Part shown: in pieces, positions 1 to 8,505 of the stretch
How the letters are laid out: every line of letters begins with the position of its first letter
Numbering within the stretch: the stretch's first letter is position 1
Assembly: GCF_029263155.1 (NCBI RefSeq)
Contig: NZ_JAJCYB010000073.1
Location: 1-64,000 of the forward strand
Direction: 5' to 3'
DNA length: 64,000 bases
Origin: Pseudonocardia sp.
Lineage (GTDB): Bacteria > Actinomycetota > Actinomycetes > Mycobacteriales > Pseudonocardiaceae
Position numbers and translations under genes: made by a program
Notes under the pieces: generated by a model
The model's input: only the letters and a program-made list of their open reading frames with translations
Database searches by the model: none
Told to the model about the DNA's origin: nothing

Positions 1-426
1 GATATTGTGGTAGCCCGTACAGCGACAGATATTGCCTTCGAGCCAGTGGCGGACATCGGCCTCGCTGGGGTCGGAGTTGTGTTTCAGAAGGTCGAGGGCG
101 GACATGATCATGCCAGGTGTGCAGAACCCGCACTGCAGGCCGTGCTCGGCCCGGAACGCGGCCGCGACGGGATGCAGGTCCTCGGGGGAGGGCGAGAGGC
201 CCTCCATCGTCTGCACCGACGACTCGTCGGCCTGCACCGCCAGCATCGTGCAGGACTTCACCGACTCCCCGTCGAGCAGCACGGTGCACGCGCCGCAGGA
301 GGTGGTGTCGCAGCCGATGTTGGTGGCCTTGAGCCCGAGCGTGTCGCGCAGGTAGTGCGCGAGCAGCAGGCGGGGCTCGACGTCGGCGGAGTTCGCCTCG
401 CCGTTCACCGTCATCGCGATCTTCAT
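1..426 (-). CDS. [2Fe-2S] small subunit of a molybdenum hydroxylase (CoxS type), 3' end cut by window edge
   Basis: The 142 visible codons encode the two-cluster iron-sulfur subunit that passes electrons from the molybdenum site to FAD in xanthine dehydrogenase/CO dehydrogenase family enzymes. The plant-ferredoxin-like cluster is seen as [10 protein letters not shown] followed by a fourth Cys (VKSC); the second, helical-domain cluster as CGFC and CRCTGY. The ATG at 426 overlaps the stop of the upstream large-subunit gene by 4 bp (ATGA), so the two are translationally coupled. The stop codon lies outside the window, but nearly the full family length (about 150-170 residues) is visible. The FAD-binding medium subunit is not in view and may follow beyond the edge. 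Confidence 0.93.
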   Translation of the reverse strand, partial: MKIAMTVNGEANSADVEPRLLLAHYLRDTLGLKATNIGCDTTSCGACTVLLDGESVKSCTMLAVQADESSVQTMEGLSPSPEDLHPVAAAFRAEHGLQCGFCTPGMIMSALDLLKHNSDPSEADVRHWLEGNICRCTGYHNI

Positions 427-2684
427 GCGTTCTCTCCAGACGCGGCGTTGATCGCCGTCCACACCCGCAGCGGGCTGGTCGGCATGTCGATGTGGCGGAC
501 GCCGAGGTGCGACACGGCGTCGATGACGGCCGACTGCACCGCCGGGGTGGCCCCGATCGTGCCGGCCTCGCCGATCCCCTTGACGCCCAGCGGGTTGAGG
601 TGTGTCGGGGTGGCCATGTCCAGCAGCGTGAAGCTGGGCAGCTCGGCGGCCGAGGGGAACGCGTAGTCGGCGAACGTGGCCGTCAGGGGGTTGCCGTCGT
701 CGTCGTAGACGACCTCCTCGAGCAGGGCCTGCGAGATGCCCTGGGCGATGCCGCCGTGGCGCTGCCCCTCGCACAGCAGGGGGTTGAGCACGGGGCCCGC
801 GTCGTCGACGGTGACGATCCGGTCGACCACCGCCTTGCCGGACTCGACGTCGACCTCGACGACGGCGACGTGCGCACCGAACGGGAACGACGGCGCTCCG
901 CTGTCGAAGTTCGTGTCGACCTTGAGCGGCTCGGACTCCGCGAGCTGCGCGAGCGTGACACCGGAGTCGGTGCCCTTCACCGCGCCCCGCCCGTCGCCGA
1001 CCTCCAGGTCGTCGACGTTCGCCTCCAGCAGGTCGGCGGCGCGCTGCTTGGCCAGCTCGACCAGCTCGCCCGCGGCCTGGTGGACCGCGACGCCACCGGT
1101 CTGCAGGCTGCGCGAGCCCATCGTGCCGGACCCGCGCGGGATCAGGTCGGTGTCGCCGTGCTTGACCGTGATCTTCGAGATCTCGATGCCGAGGTGCTCG
1201 CTCGCGAGCATCGCCCACGCGGTGGCGTGGCCCTGCCCGTGCGGCGACGTGCCGGTGAGCACGGTGACGGTGCCGTCGGGGTGCACCTCGACCGCGGCGT
1301 CCTCGGAGAACGCGCCGCCGCCGGTGATCTCGACGAACACCGACACCCCGATGCCCAGCTGCACGACCTCACCGGCATCCCGGCGCCGCTTCTGCTCGGC
1401 ACGCAGGCCGGCGTAGTCCGCGGCCTCGAGCACCGCGTCCAGGGCCTTCCCGTACTCGCCGGAGTCGTAGGGCGCCCCGCCCTTGGTCGTGAGCGGGAAC
1501 TGCTCGGGCCGCAGCAGGTTGCGCCGGCGCACCTCCACCGGGTCCTTGCCGATCTCGGCGGCGAACAGGTCCATCGCGCGCTCGATCGCGGCCGTGGCCT
1601 CGGGCCGGCCCGCACCGCGGTAGGCCGCGGTGGACGTGGTGGTGGTCACCAGCACCCGGGCGCGCGACTCCACCTTCGGAATGTCGTAGACGCCGGGCGC
1701 CATCATCCGCGTGAACATCGGCAGCAGCGCGCCCAGGCGCGGGTAGGCCCCGGCGTCGGCGAGCACGTCGAGGCGGTAGGCGAGCACGTCGCCCTCGCGG
1801 TTGCCGCCGATCGTGATCGTCTGGGCCTGCGCACGACCCTGCACCATCCCGGTCATGTTCTCCGAGCGCGTCTCGTTCCAGCGCACCGGGCGACCGGTGT
1901 GCCGGGCGAGCCAGGCGACGAGGGCGAACTCGGGGTCCGCGCCGATCTTGGCGCCGAAACCGCCGCCGACGTCGGGCGTGATCACGTGGACGAGGTCGGC
2001 GTCGACACCGAGCCAGCCGGCCACCTCACCCTTGGCCGCCTGCGCGGCCTGCGTGGAGCACCAGAGCGTGACCCGCCCGTCCGCACCCCAGACGGCGCTC
2101 GCGGCGCGGGTCTCCAGCGACGCCGCGGCGAGGCGCTGGTTGACGATCTCCTTGGTGACGACGACCTCGCAGTCGTCGAACAGGTGCTCGTCGAACTCGT
2201 CCTTGAGCCCGAAGCCGTTGGAGGTGTTGGTGCCGACCTCCTCGAACACCAGCACCTCGTCGGTGGCCGCCGCCTTCAGATCGATGACCGCGGGCAACGG
2301 GTCGTAGTCGACGGCCACGAGGTCGGCGGCGTCCTGGCCCTGGTAGGCCTCCTCGGTGACGACGGCGACCACCGGCTCGCCGACGAACCGCACCTTCTCG
2401 GTGGCGAGCCACGGCCGGACCATGCCCTTGTTCGCGCCCCCGAACAGCAGCGCGGGAGGCAGGTCGACGTCGGCACCGGTGATCACGGCGACGACGCCGG
2501 GGGCCGTGCGCGCCTCCTCGACGTCGACCGCGGTGATCCGCGCGTGGGCCAGCGGCGATCGCACCAGCGTCAGGTGCAGCGCACCGGAGAGCCGCTCGTC
2601 GGTGAGGTCGTCGGTGTAGGTGGCCCCCCGCGAGAGGAACAGCGGATCCTCGGTGCGGACCACGCGCGTGCCCATGATGCTCAT
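423..2684 (-). CDS. Molybdopterin-binding large subunit, xanthine dehydrogenase/CO dehydrogenase family (CoxL form II-like)
   Basis: This 753-residue protein is the catalytic subunit of a molybdenum hydroxylase. It shows the Mo-cofactor loop VGGGFGAK, the active-site loop [10 protein letters not shown] and the C-terminal KGIGEAG segment holding the likely catalytic Glu. Form I (true) CO dehydrogenases carry AYxCSFR at the active-site loop; AYRGAGR is the form II version, whose substrates are often not CO, so the substrate is left open. The ATG at 2684 is chosen because GGGAGAA lies just upstream and the protein then begins like the family ([14 protein letters not shown]). The gene precedes the small-subunit gene in one operon. 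Function needs molybdopterin; a moeA gene lies about 12 kb away. Confidence 0.9.
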   Translation of the reverse strand: MSIMGTRVVRTEDPLFLSRGATYTDDLTDERLSGALHLTLVRSPLAHARITAVDVEEARTAPGVVAVITGADVDLPPALLFGGANKGMVRPWLATEKVRFVGEPVVAVVTEEAYQGQDAADLVAVDYDPLPAVIDLKAAATDEVLVFEEVGTNTSNGFGLKDEFDEHLFDDCEVVVTKEIVNQRLAAASLETRAASAVWGADGRVTLWCSTQAAQAAKGEVAGWLGVDADLVHVITPDVGGGFGAKIGADPEFALVAWLARHTGRPVRWNETRSENMTGMVQGRAQAQTITIGGNREGDVLAYRLDVLADAGAYPRLGALLPMFTRMMAPGVYDIPKVESRARVLVTTTTSTAAYRGAGRPEATAAIERAMDLFAAEIGKDPVEVRRRNLLRPEQFPLTTKGGAPYDSGEYGKALDAVLEAADYAGLRAEQKRRRDAGEVVQLGIGVSVFVEITGGGAFSEDAAVEVHPDGTVTVLTGTSPHGQGHATAWAMLASEHLGIEISKITVKHGDTDLIPRGSGTMGSRSLQTGGVAVHQAAGELVELAKQRAADLLEANVDDLEVGDGRGAVKGTDSGVTLAQLAESEPLKVDTNFDSGAPSFPFGAHVAVVEVDVESGKAVVDRIVTVDDAGPVLNPLLCEGQRHGGIAQGISQALLEEVVYDDDGNPLTATFADYAFPSAAELPSFTLLDMATPTHLNPLGVKGIGEAGTIGATPAVQSAVIDAVSHLGVRHIDMPTSPLRVWTAINAASGENA

Positions 2685-2823
2685 GAATTCTCCCTCGCTG
2701 CGACACACGTGGATCGGGGTGCACGGGTCGCCTGGCTCGTCGTCGGCGAGCGTAACCCGCGACCGCCGGGCCCGCCCTGTCGCGCACACCCGTGCCCACG
2801 GCGGGCGCGCAGCGCCTGCGTCG

Positions 2824-3660
2824 CTACCCGCCCGCCCACCACGGACGGACGGCCCACAGCGGCGACACCGGACCGTGCCCGGCTCCGAGCGGGTAGGAGT
2901 GCCGGACGGCCTCGGTGATGTAGCGCTTGCCGAACGCCACGGCGCCGGGAACGGGCAGGCCACGGGCCAGCCCGCAGGCGATGGCCGAGGCCATCGAGTC
3001 GCCGCCGCCGTGGGTGTGGATGGTGTCGAAGCGCGGGCCGGGCAGTTCGGTGAAGGTGTGGCCGTCGTAGAGCAGGTCGACGCAGCCGTCCTCGCTCATG
3101 TGCCCGCCCTTGACCAGCACGTGGCGCGGCCCGAGCGCGTGCAGCACCGTCGCGGCGTCGCGCTGGCCCGCGCGGTCGTGCACGTCGACGCCGACGAGCA
3201 GGCGCACCTCGTCGAGGTTGGGGGTGACGAGCGTCGCGCGCGGGAACAGCAGGTTCCGGTAGGCGTCGAGCGCGTCGCCCGCGAGCAGCGGGTCGCCGTG
3301 CATGGACGCGGCCACCGGGTCGACGACGAGCGGGATCCGCTCCCCGATGCCGACCCGGTCGCACGCCTCGGCGACGGCCTCGATGATCTCCCGCCCGGCG
3401 AGCATCCCGGTCTTGGCCGCGTCGAGCCCGATGTCGGTGGCGACCGAGACGATCTGCGCGGCGACCGTCTCCGGCGGCACCGTGTGCACGCCGGTGACGC
3501 CCACCGAGTTCTGCACGGTGACCGCGGTGACGGCCACGCAGCCGTGGGCGCCGCAGGCCGCCATCGTGCGCAGGTCCGCGGCCACCCCCGCGCCGCCGCC
3601 GGAGTCGGTGCCGGCGATCGTCAGCACCCGCGGCGGGGTGACACCGATGGTGTCGTGCAC
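2824..3660 (-). CDS. thiD: Hydroxymethylpyrimidine/phosphomethylpyrimidine kinase
   Basis: ThiD phosphorylates HMP and HMP-phosphate to give HMP-pyrophosphate for thiamine synthesis. The 278-residue product has the ribokinase-fold start [14 protein letters not shown], the segment [13 protein letters not shown] near residue 130, and the anion-hole/catalytic motif [13 protein letters not shown] near the C-terminus. GTG at 3660 is preferred because GGAGG sits 5 nt upstream; an upstream in-frame extension lacks family similarity. Usual family length is about 265-280. No TPP-riboswitch-like element was recognised upstream. In M. tuberculosis thiD (Rv0422c) begins the same stretch of gene order seen here up to groEL2. 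Confidence 0.93.
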   Translation of the reverse strand: MHDTIGVTPPRVLTIAGTDSGGGAGVAADLRTMAACGAHGCVAVTAVTVQNSVGVTGVHTVPPETVAAQIVSVATDIGLDAAKTGMLAGREIIEAVAEACDRVGIGERIPLVVDPVAASMHGDPLLAGDALDAYRNLLFPRATLVTPNLDEVRLLVGVDVHDRAGQRDAATVLHALGPRHVLVKGGHMSEDGCVDLLYDGHTFTELPGPRFDTIHTHGGGDSMASAIACGLARGLPVPGAVAFGKRYITEAVRHSYPLGAGHGPVSPLWAVRPWWAGG

Positions 3661-3814
3661 GTCCACCTCCGTCAGCCGGCATTGCCCGGACTGGTTCGAC
3701 GGTCGGCGGCCGCATCCCGCCACGCCCTCTCAGCCCGCAGCGCGCGAGCTCCCGATTGTGATCTCGACCGTAGCCGCCCGGCGGCGGACGGGGAAGGCGT
3801 GTTGGATCGGGGCC

Positions 3815-4255
3815 ATGCCACTTGACGGAGAGTACGAACTGAGCCCCACCGGCTGGGTCCGCGACCAGACCGAGAAGATCCTCGAGACCGGCACCACCGA
3901 CAGCGTCGACATCAAGGGCCGCCCGGTGATCCTGCTGACGACGCGCGGCGCGAAGACCGGCAAGCTGCGCAAGGTGCCGCTGATGCGGGTGGAGCACGAG
4001 GGCACCTACGCCGTGGTCGCGTCGCTGGGCGGTGCACCCCAGCACCCCGTCTGGTACTTCAACGTGCGGGCCGAGCCGCACGTCGAGCTGCAGGACGGCA
4101 CGGTGACCAACGACTACACCGCGCGCGAGGTCACCGGTGAGGAGAAGGCGCTGTGGTGGAAGCGCGCCGTCGCCACCTATGCCGACTACGAGGACTACCA
4201 GCGCAAGACCGAACGCGAGATCCCGGTGTTCGTGCTGGAGCCGCGCGGGGCCTGA
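3815..4255 (+). CDS. Deazaflavin (F420)-dependent nitroreductase family protein (Ddn-like)
   Basis: The 146-residue protein has the split-beta-barrel signature of the actinobacterial DDN family: [18 protein letters not shown] followed by a segment with [13 protein letters not shown]. Family members bind reduced coenzyme F420 and reduce quinones, enones or nitro compounds; the physiological substrate here is unknown. The start ATG at 3815 gives a family-typical N-terminus; no strong ribosome binding site is visible. It is divergent from thiD and stands alone ahead of a Uma2-type gene. Confidence 0.85.
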   Translation: MPLDGEYELSPTGWVRDQTEKILETGTTDSVDIKGRPVILLTTRGAKTGKLRKVPLMRVEHEGTYAVVASLGGAPQHPVWYFNVRAEPHVELQDGTVTNDYTAREVTGEEKALWWKRAVATYADYEDYQRKTEREIPVFVLEPRGA

Positions 4256-4332
4256 TCGGTCGTCCCCGGGCCGTTCCCGCCGTGTCGGCGGCGGGACGGC
4301 CCGGTCCCGTCGGGGTCGGGTGCCACACTGGG

Positions 4333-4926
4333 ATGGTGACGCTGCAGCCGGTCGCCCCACCACATCCCCTCACCGTGGCCGAGTACCTCGCCATCGGGGA
4401 GATCGAGCCGGGCTACTCCGAGCTGGTCGAGGGGCGGTTGGTCATGTGCGCGAGCCCGGTGTTCGATCACCAGGATTTCCTGTTCGAGCTCCACTCCCAG
4501 GTCAGGTCCCAGCTGCCTCCCGGCCTGGTCGCGGCCCAGGACCTCGATCTCGACCTCCAGCTCGTCCCGGCCGACGGGCCGGGCACGGTCCGCCGGCCAG
4601 ACCTCGTCGTGGCGACGCGGGAGGCGCAGCTGCGCCTGCGCCGCGAGGGCGGCGTGCTGCGAGCGTCCGAGGTCGTCCTGGTCGTCGAGGTCGTCTCGCC
4701 GAGCTCGGTGCGCACCGACCACGTCGTCAAGCGCGGGGAGTACGCCGACGCCGGCATCCCGCACTACTGGATCGTCGACCTGGACGACCCGGTGTCCCTG
4801 ATCGCCTGCCACCTCGCCGGTGACTTCGGCTACCGCGACGGCGGTGCGGTGACCGGGCTCTTCTCGCCCACCGCACCCTTCGCCGTCGAGATCGACCTCG
4901 ATCCGCCGGCGCCGACCGGGCCGTGA
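4333..4926 (+). CDS. Uma2 family restriction endonuclease-like protein (DUF820)
   Basis: This 197-residue protein matches the Uma2/DUF820 family, a PD-(D/E)XK nuclease fold common and often multicopy in actinobacteria and cyanobacteria. The N-terminal part holds the typical LTVAEYLAI...YSELVEGRLVM; the catalytic-like set is RPDLVV (Asp), VVEVVSPSS (Glu) and KRGEYADAGIPHYWIVD (Lys). The biological role of the family is not well defined. ATG at 4333 fits the family start. It ends 28 bp before the convergent def gene. No partner gene is evident. Confidence 0.85.
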   Translation: MVTLQPVAPPHPLTVAEYLAIGEIEPGYSELVEGRLVMCASPVFDHQDFLFELHSQVRSQLPPGLVAAQDLDLDLQLVPADGPGTVRRPDLVVATREAQLRLRREGGVLRASEVVLVVEVVSPSSVRTDHVVKRGEYADAGIPHYWIVDLDDPVSLIACHLAGDFGYRDGGAVTGLFSPTAPFAVEIDLDPPAPTGP

Positions 4927-4954
4927 GCGCGCACGGTGCTGGAGTGCTACGCAC

Positions 4955-5530
4955 TCACGAGACGTCCTCGGCGTGCTCGGTCGACGGGTCCCAGCTCAGC
5001 CCGGGCGCGCCCCAGCCGTTGCGGCGCAGGGCCTTCTTCGCCGCGCGGGCGTTGCGACCCACGAGCCGGTCGACGTAGATCACCCCGTCGAGGTGGTCGA
5101 CCTCGTGCTGCAGGCAGCGGGCCAGGAACCCGCGGCCTTCCACCTCCACCGGTTCCCCGTCGGCGTCGGCGCCGGTGACCTTCGCCCACTCGGCGCGCCC
5201 GGTCGGGAACGACTCCGCGGGTACCGACAGGCAGCCCTCCTCGTCGTCCTCGGGATCGGGCATGCCCTCGGGGCGCTGCGAGGTCTCCAGCACCGGGTTG
5301 ACCACGACGCCGCGCACGCGGGTGCGCAGCGTCTCGTCCGGGCAGTCGTAGACGAACACCCGGCGGTCCACGCCGATCTGGTTGGCCGCGAGCCCGACAC
5401 CCTCGGCCGCCGCCATCGTGTCGAACATGTCGCCGACCAGCGCCTTCAGCTCCTCGTCGAACGTCTCGACGCGGCGGGTCGCGGTGTGCAGGACGGGATC
5501 ACCGATGATGCGGATGGGTCGGACGGCCAC
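4955..5530 (-). CDS. def: Peptide deformylase
   Basis: Def removes the formyl group from the N-terminal Met of new proteins. All three family motifs are present in this 191-residue protein: [16 protein letters not shown] (metal-ligand Cys) and QHEVDHLDG (two metal-ligand His and catalytic Glu). GTG at 5530 is chosen by similarity ([13 protein letters not shown]); the Shine-Dalgarno match is weak and an upstream ATG would add about 31 residues unlike the family. It is divergent from the DUF3263 gene across a spacer with a perfect 22-bp palindrome. The order def/DUF3263/LytR_C matches M. tuberculosis Rv0429c-Rv0431. Confidence 0.96.
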   Translation of the reverse strand: MAVRPIRIIGDPVLHTATRRVETFDEELKALVGDMFDTMAAAEGVGLAANQIGVDRRVFVYDCPDETLRTRVRGVVVNPVLETSQRPEGMPDPEDDEEGCLSVPAESFPTGRAEWAKVTGADADGEPVEVEGRGFLARCLQHEVDHLDGVIYVDRLVGRNARAAKKALRRNGWGAPGLSWDPSTEHAEDVS

Positions 5531-5611
5531 GGTCGAGGAGCATATTTCCCACTCTTCTGTGGCGCGTCCCTGACCCGGTCCTGTCGGTGCCCCGTGGTCT
5601 AATGGCCGCCG

Positions 5612-5633
5612 TGAATGACACATGTGTCATTCA
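5612..5633. promoter_or_regulatory. Perfect 22-bp palindrome in the def/DUF3263 divergent spacer
   Basis: The sequence reads TGAATGACACA followed by its exact reverse complement, with no spacer. It lies 82 bp upstream of the def start and 27 bp upstream of the DUF3263 start, where an operator for a dimeric regulator would sit. Each arm contains GACAC, the core recognised by the actinobacterial regulator WhiA, but WhiA sites are usually not described as perfect palindromes, so the binding protein is unknown. Confidence 0.7.
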
Positions 5634-5659
5634 GTTCGAGCGAGGCTGCGAGGAGCGTG

Positions 5660-5965
5660 ATGGAGTCCGCCACCGAACCTAGTGGAGTGTCCACTACGGG
5701 CAGGAAGGTCCGCGGGCTGGACCGCCGGGACCACGAGATCCTCGCCTTCGAGGGCCAGTGGTGGAAGTACGCGGGCGCGAAGGAACAGGCGATCCGTGAG
5801 CTGTTCGACATGTCGGCCACCCGCTACTACCAGGTGCTCAACGCGCTGGTGGACCGGCCGGAGGCGCTGGAGGCCGATCCCCTGCTCGTCAAGCGGCTGC
5901 GCAGGCTGCGCGCCAGCAGGCAGCGCACCCGTGCGGCGCGTCGGCTGGGCATCGAACCCTGGTGA
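5660..5965 (+). CDS. DUF3263 family protein (Rv0430-like)
   Basis: The 101-residue basic protein contains the DUF3263 core: LDRRDHEILAFEGQWWKY, then KEQAIRELFDMSATRYYQVLNALVDRP, which reads like a helix-turn-helix, and an Arg-rich tail (RRLRRLRASRQRTR). The function is unknown; a DNA-binding role is inferred from the HTH-like segment and basic tail. ATG at 5660 follows AGGAG by 4 nt; an ATG at 5615 lies inside the palindrome and is less likely. A second inverted repeat (TAGTGGA-GTG-TCCACTA, 5680-5696) lies within the first codons. It is followed by the LytR_C gene, as in mycobacteria. Confidence 0.88.
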   Translation: MESATEPSGVSTTGRKVRGLDRRDHEILAFEGQWWKYAGAKEQAIRELFDMSATRYYQVLNALVDRPEALEADPLLVKRLRRLRASRQRTRAARRLGIEPW

Positions 5966-6012
5966 CGACACCATGATCCGCAGTTCGCACTGACCGACAT
6001 CCGGAGGACGCC

Positions 6013-6723
6013 GTGACCGCACCCGCCCCGTCCGGCGGCCCGTCGCCACTTCGGGTGGGCGGGCTCGCCCTGCTCGGGGTGGGCGCGGTCGCCGGCATCA
6101 TCGGCCTGGCCACGCTCGCCACCGGCGGGGACGGAAGCGGCTCCAGCGCCGCCCCGTCGACGTCGATCAGCGCGTCGCCCGACGCCGGGTCCGGATTCAC
6201 CCCGACCGACGGGGCGACGCCCCCGACCGACGACACCGCCCCCGGCGACACCGCGTCCGACGGCGCCGCGCCGGGCGCCGACCCCGGTGACGGCGGCGTC
6301 CCCATCCCCTCGTTCGGCCCCGCGCCGACCGGTGGGATCGGCGCTCCGGAGCAGAGTGGCGGGGGTACGGGCGGTTCCGGGGGCTCGAGCGGTTCCGGGG
6401 GCTCGGGGATCGACTCCGGCCGCGGCGGCGCCGAGGACGTCCGCATGCCGCTGCGCGTCTACAACAACAGCACGATCACCGGGCTCGCCGCCCGCGGCGC
6501 GGCCGACTTCGAGGCCGCCGGCTGGACCGTCACCGAGATCGGCGGCTACAACGGCCTCATCCCCGTGTCCACCGTGTACTACCGCGAGGGCACCGCCGAG
6601 AAGGACGCCGCCGACTTCCTCGCGAAGGCGTTCGACCTGCGCTCCAAGCCCCGCTTCGAGGGCATCGAGGACGCCAGCCCCGGCGTGATCGTCATCCTGA
6701 CGAAGGACTACCAGGGCGCCTGA
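6013..6723 (+). CDS. Membrane-anchored LytR_C domain protein (VirR/Rv0431-like)
   Basis: The 236-residue protein has a short cytosolic N-terminus, one transmembrane helix (about residues 15-36), a long Gly/Ser/Pro/Asp-rich linker (about 40-140) and a C-terminal LytR_C domain beginning near RMPLRVYNNSTITGLA. The mycobacterial counterpart VirR affects vesicle release and the cell envelope; position next to DUF3263 supports orthology, and a role at the envelope is inferred. GTG at 6013 has GGAGG 5 nt upstream. It converges on a secreted repeat protein gene with only 6 bp between stops. Confidence 0.85.
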   Translation: MTAPAPSGGPSPLRVGGLALLGVGAVAGIIGLATLATGGDGSGSSAAPSTSISASPDAGSGFTPTDGATPPTDDTAPGDTASDGAAPGADPGDGGVPIPSFGPAPTGGIGAPEQSGGGTGGSGGSSGSGGSGIDSGRGGAEDVRMPLRVYNNSTITGLAARGAADFEAAGWTVTEIGGYNGLIPVSTVYYREGTAEKDAADFLAKAFDLRSKPRFEGIEDASPGVIVILTKDYQGA

Positions 6724-6729
6724 CGCCGG

Positions 6730-7089
6730 TCAGTCGTCCGGGGAGTCGGCCGAGTCCGGGGAGTCCGGGGAGACCGGGCTGTCCGGGGAGACCGGGGAGT
6801 CCGGCGTGATCGGGGAGGTCGCGGACTGCGGGCTGTCGAACGGCGATCCGGCCGAGTCGAACGGGCTCTCGAACGGCGAGTCCGCGGACTCCGGCGACAT
6901 GTCGACCGCTGCGGGGGCGAGCGGGACGGGGGCGGCCGCGGCGTCGGCCGCGGACACCGCGACCGGGCGCGGCGTCTCGCTCTGCGCGCCGTCGTCGCCC
7001 GCGAGTGCGATGCCGGCGCCGGCCAGGCCGAGGCCACTGATGGCGACGCCGAGGGTGACGATCTTCCAGGGGGCGGGTCGGGATGTCAT
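6730..7089 (-). CDS. Small secreted Ser/Pro/Asp-repeat protein
   Basis: I do not recognise a family. The 119-residue product has a signal-peptide-like N-terminus (KIVTLGVAISGLGLAGAGIALA, about residues 9-30), an Ala-rich stretch, and a C-terminal half made of degenerate acidic repeats of the type SPDSP/DSPF. It is predicted exported, intrinsically disordered and strongly acidic; no catalytic residue is evident. A GGAG precedes the ATG at 7089. It may be an envelope or surface protein, since its convergent neighbour is an envelope protein, but that is inference only. Confidence 0.65.
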   Translation of the reverse strand: MTSRPAPWKIVTLGVAISGLGLAGAGIALAGDDGAQSETPRPVAVSAADAAAAPVPLAPAAVDMSPESADSPFESPFDSAGSPFDSPQSATSPITPDSPVSPDSPVSPDSPDSADSPDD

Positions 7090-7175
7090 GTCCGGCTCCA
7101 GGTTCTGTCGGTGTGCTCACGTCCTCCAGGTTCGCCACGGCAGGTGAGCACACCGGGAGAGGCCGATGAGGAGGT

Positions 7176-8429
7176 TCACAGGTCCGGCACGCCGGCGAGC
7201 CACCGCTCGGCGAGCGCGACCCGCCACTCGCTGTGGTCCGCCCATCCCGGCTGCTGGACCCGGAAGGGACCGGTCGCCAGGCCGAGCACCGCAGCGGCGA
7301 CGCGGGGACGCAGCTGTGCCCTGGCGAACCGGCGCTCCGCGTGCGCCAGCAGCTCCGCACCCCAGCTGCGGGCCGGCCCGCCGAGTACGGACAGGTGGGC
7401 CAGCAGGGTCGCCCAGTCGTCGATGCGCCTCCCGCCGCCCGCGGTGTCGACGTCGAGCAGCGCGGTCACGCGCCCGCCCTCGGCGTGGAGCTGCGACTCG
7501 TAGAAGTCGCCGTGCACGGCGACCGTGGGGTGGTCCCCGCGGTCGGCGACGGCGAGCCGCTCCACCAGCGCGTCGAGCCGGGCGGTGCAGCCGGTGTGCG
7601 AGGTCAGCGCGAGGACGTCGGCGAAGTGCCGGGCACGGTCGAGATGGCCGCCGGGCGCGCTCCGCCGGGTCGGCAGGTCGACGAGCGCCGGGGGCAGCCG
7701 GTCGAGGAGCGCATCGAGCTCGGGGCCGCCGGGAGGCGCGCCGCCCTCGGACAGCAGGGCGCGCACGGGGGTGCCCGCCGCGGCGGGCAGCACCACGAGG
7801 CCACCCCCGGTGGCGGCGAGGACCGGCGGAACGGGAAGCACCGGCGCGAGCAGGTCGTGGCGGACGCGCAGCGCGTCGACCGCAGCGGGCCGCACGACCT
7901 TGCAGAACAGGCGGGTGCACTCGCCGGTCACCTCGAGCACGGCGCGCCGCCCGGGCCGGTAGGCGCGCACCCGCACCCGCGCCACCCCCCGGTGCGGCAG
8001 GCCGGCCGCATCGAGGGCCGCTGCCAGCAGGTGCGGGTCGGTCGCCGTCGCCAGCGCCGGCAGCGCCGGATCCTGGGGCCAGCGCCACAACCCCACCTCC
8101 ACCGGCTCGCCACCGACCTCCCCGGCGACGACGGCCGCGCCGTCCGGGATGCGCGAACCGGTGGTGGCCGCGAGCGTCTCCGTGCTCGTGGTGCCGTCGG
8201 CGCGGTCGACGGTCGCGGTGTACTGGACGACGGTGGCCCCGGTGGGCTGCACCCCCACCGTCGCGACCCGCAGCGCACGCAGCCGCCCGCCGACGCCGTG
8301 CAGCGCGACCTGGATCAGCTCGCCCGCGCCGGGGCCGAGCAGCAGAGCGAGAGAGGCGGGCCAGCGGGGGTCGAGCATCGGCACGGAGAACACCGGTCCA
8401 GGTTCGCCCGCGCGGTGCCGCCCGGGCAT
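7176..8429 (-). CDS. Aminoglycoside phosphotransferase-like (APH family) protein
   Basis: The 417-residue protein has a protein-kinase-like/APH C-terminal half: the catalytic loop AVHGDFYESQ and the metal-binding LLDVDTAGGGRRIDDWA. The loop carries Gln where the family normally has Asn, so activity could be altered. The N-terminal 150 residues are less conserved. The true start is uncertain: the ATG at 8429 lacks a clear ribosome binding site, and a GTG (VFSVPMLDPRW) or ATG about 13-18 codons downstream would also fit. The substrate is unknown; such genes are common orphan kinases in actinobacteria and do not imply antibiotic resistance. Confidence 0.75.
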   Translation of the reverse strand: MPGRHRAGEPGPVFSVPMLDPRWPASLALLLGPGAGELIQVALHGVGGRLRALRVATVGVQPTGATVVQYTATVDRADGTTSTETLAATTGSRIPDGAAVVAGEVGGEPVEVGLWRWPQDPALPALATATDPHLLAAALDAAGLPHRGVARVRVRAYRPGRRAVLEVTGECTRLFCKVVRPAAVDALRVRHDLLAPVLPVPPVLAATGGGLVVLPAAAGTPVRALLSEGGAPPGGPELDALLDRLPPALVDLPTRRSAPGGHLDRARHFADVLALTSHTGCTARLDALVERLAVADRGDHPTVAVHGDFYESQLHAEGGRVTALLDVDTAGGGRRIDDWATLLAHLSVLGGPARSWGAELLAHAERRFARAQLRPRVAAAVLGLATGPFRVQQPGWADHSEWRVALAERWLAGVPDL

Positions 8430-8505
8430 GAGACCGGGATGAGAGGGCGCTCATCGCGGCACGGGCCGGCCCCGGGCCCGTCGACGTCACGTGGTCGGGG
8501 CGTGC

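Noticed and set aside
423..2684. Form I aerobic CO dehydrogenase
   Set aside because: The active-site loop is AYRGAGR (form II), not AYxCSFR, so CO oxidation is not supported.
492..2918. Long open frame antisense to the molybdenum hydroxylase large subunit
   Set aside because: It encodes low-complexity Arg/Gly/Val/Asp sequence, a shadow of GC-rich codon use on the other strand; the minus-strand frame has clear family motifs.
3661..3814. TPP riboswitch before thiD
   Set aside because: The short spacer lacks the conserved thi-box sequences and thiD has a plain ribosome site.
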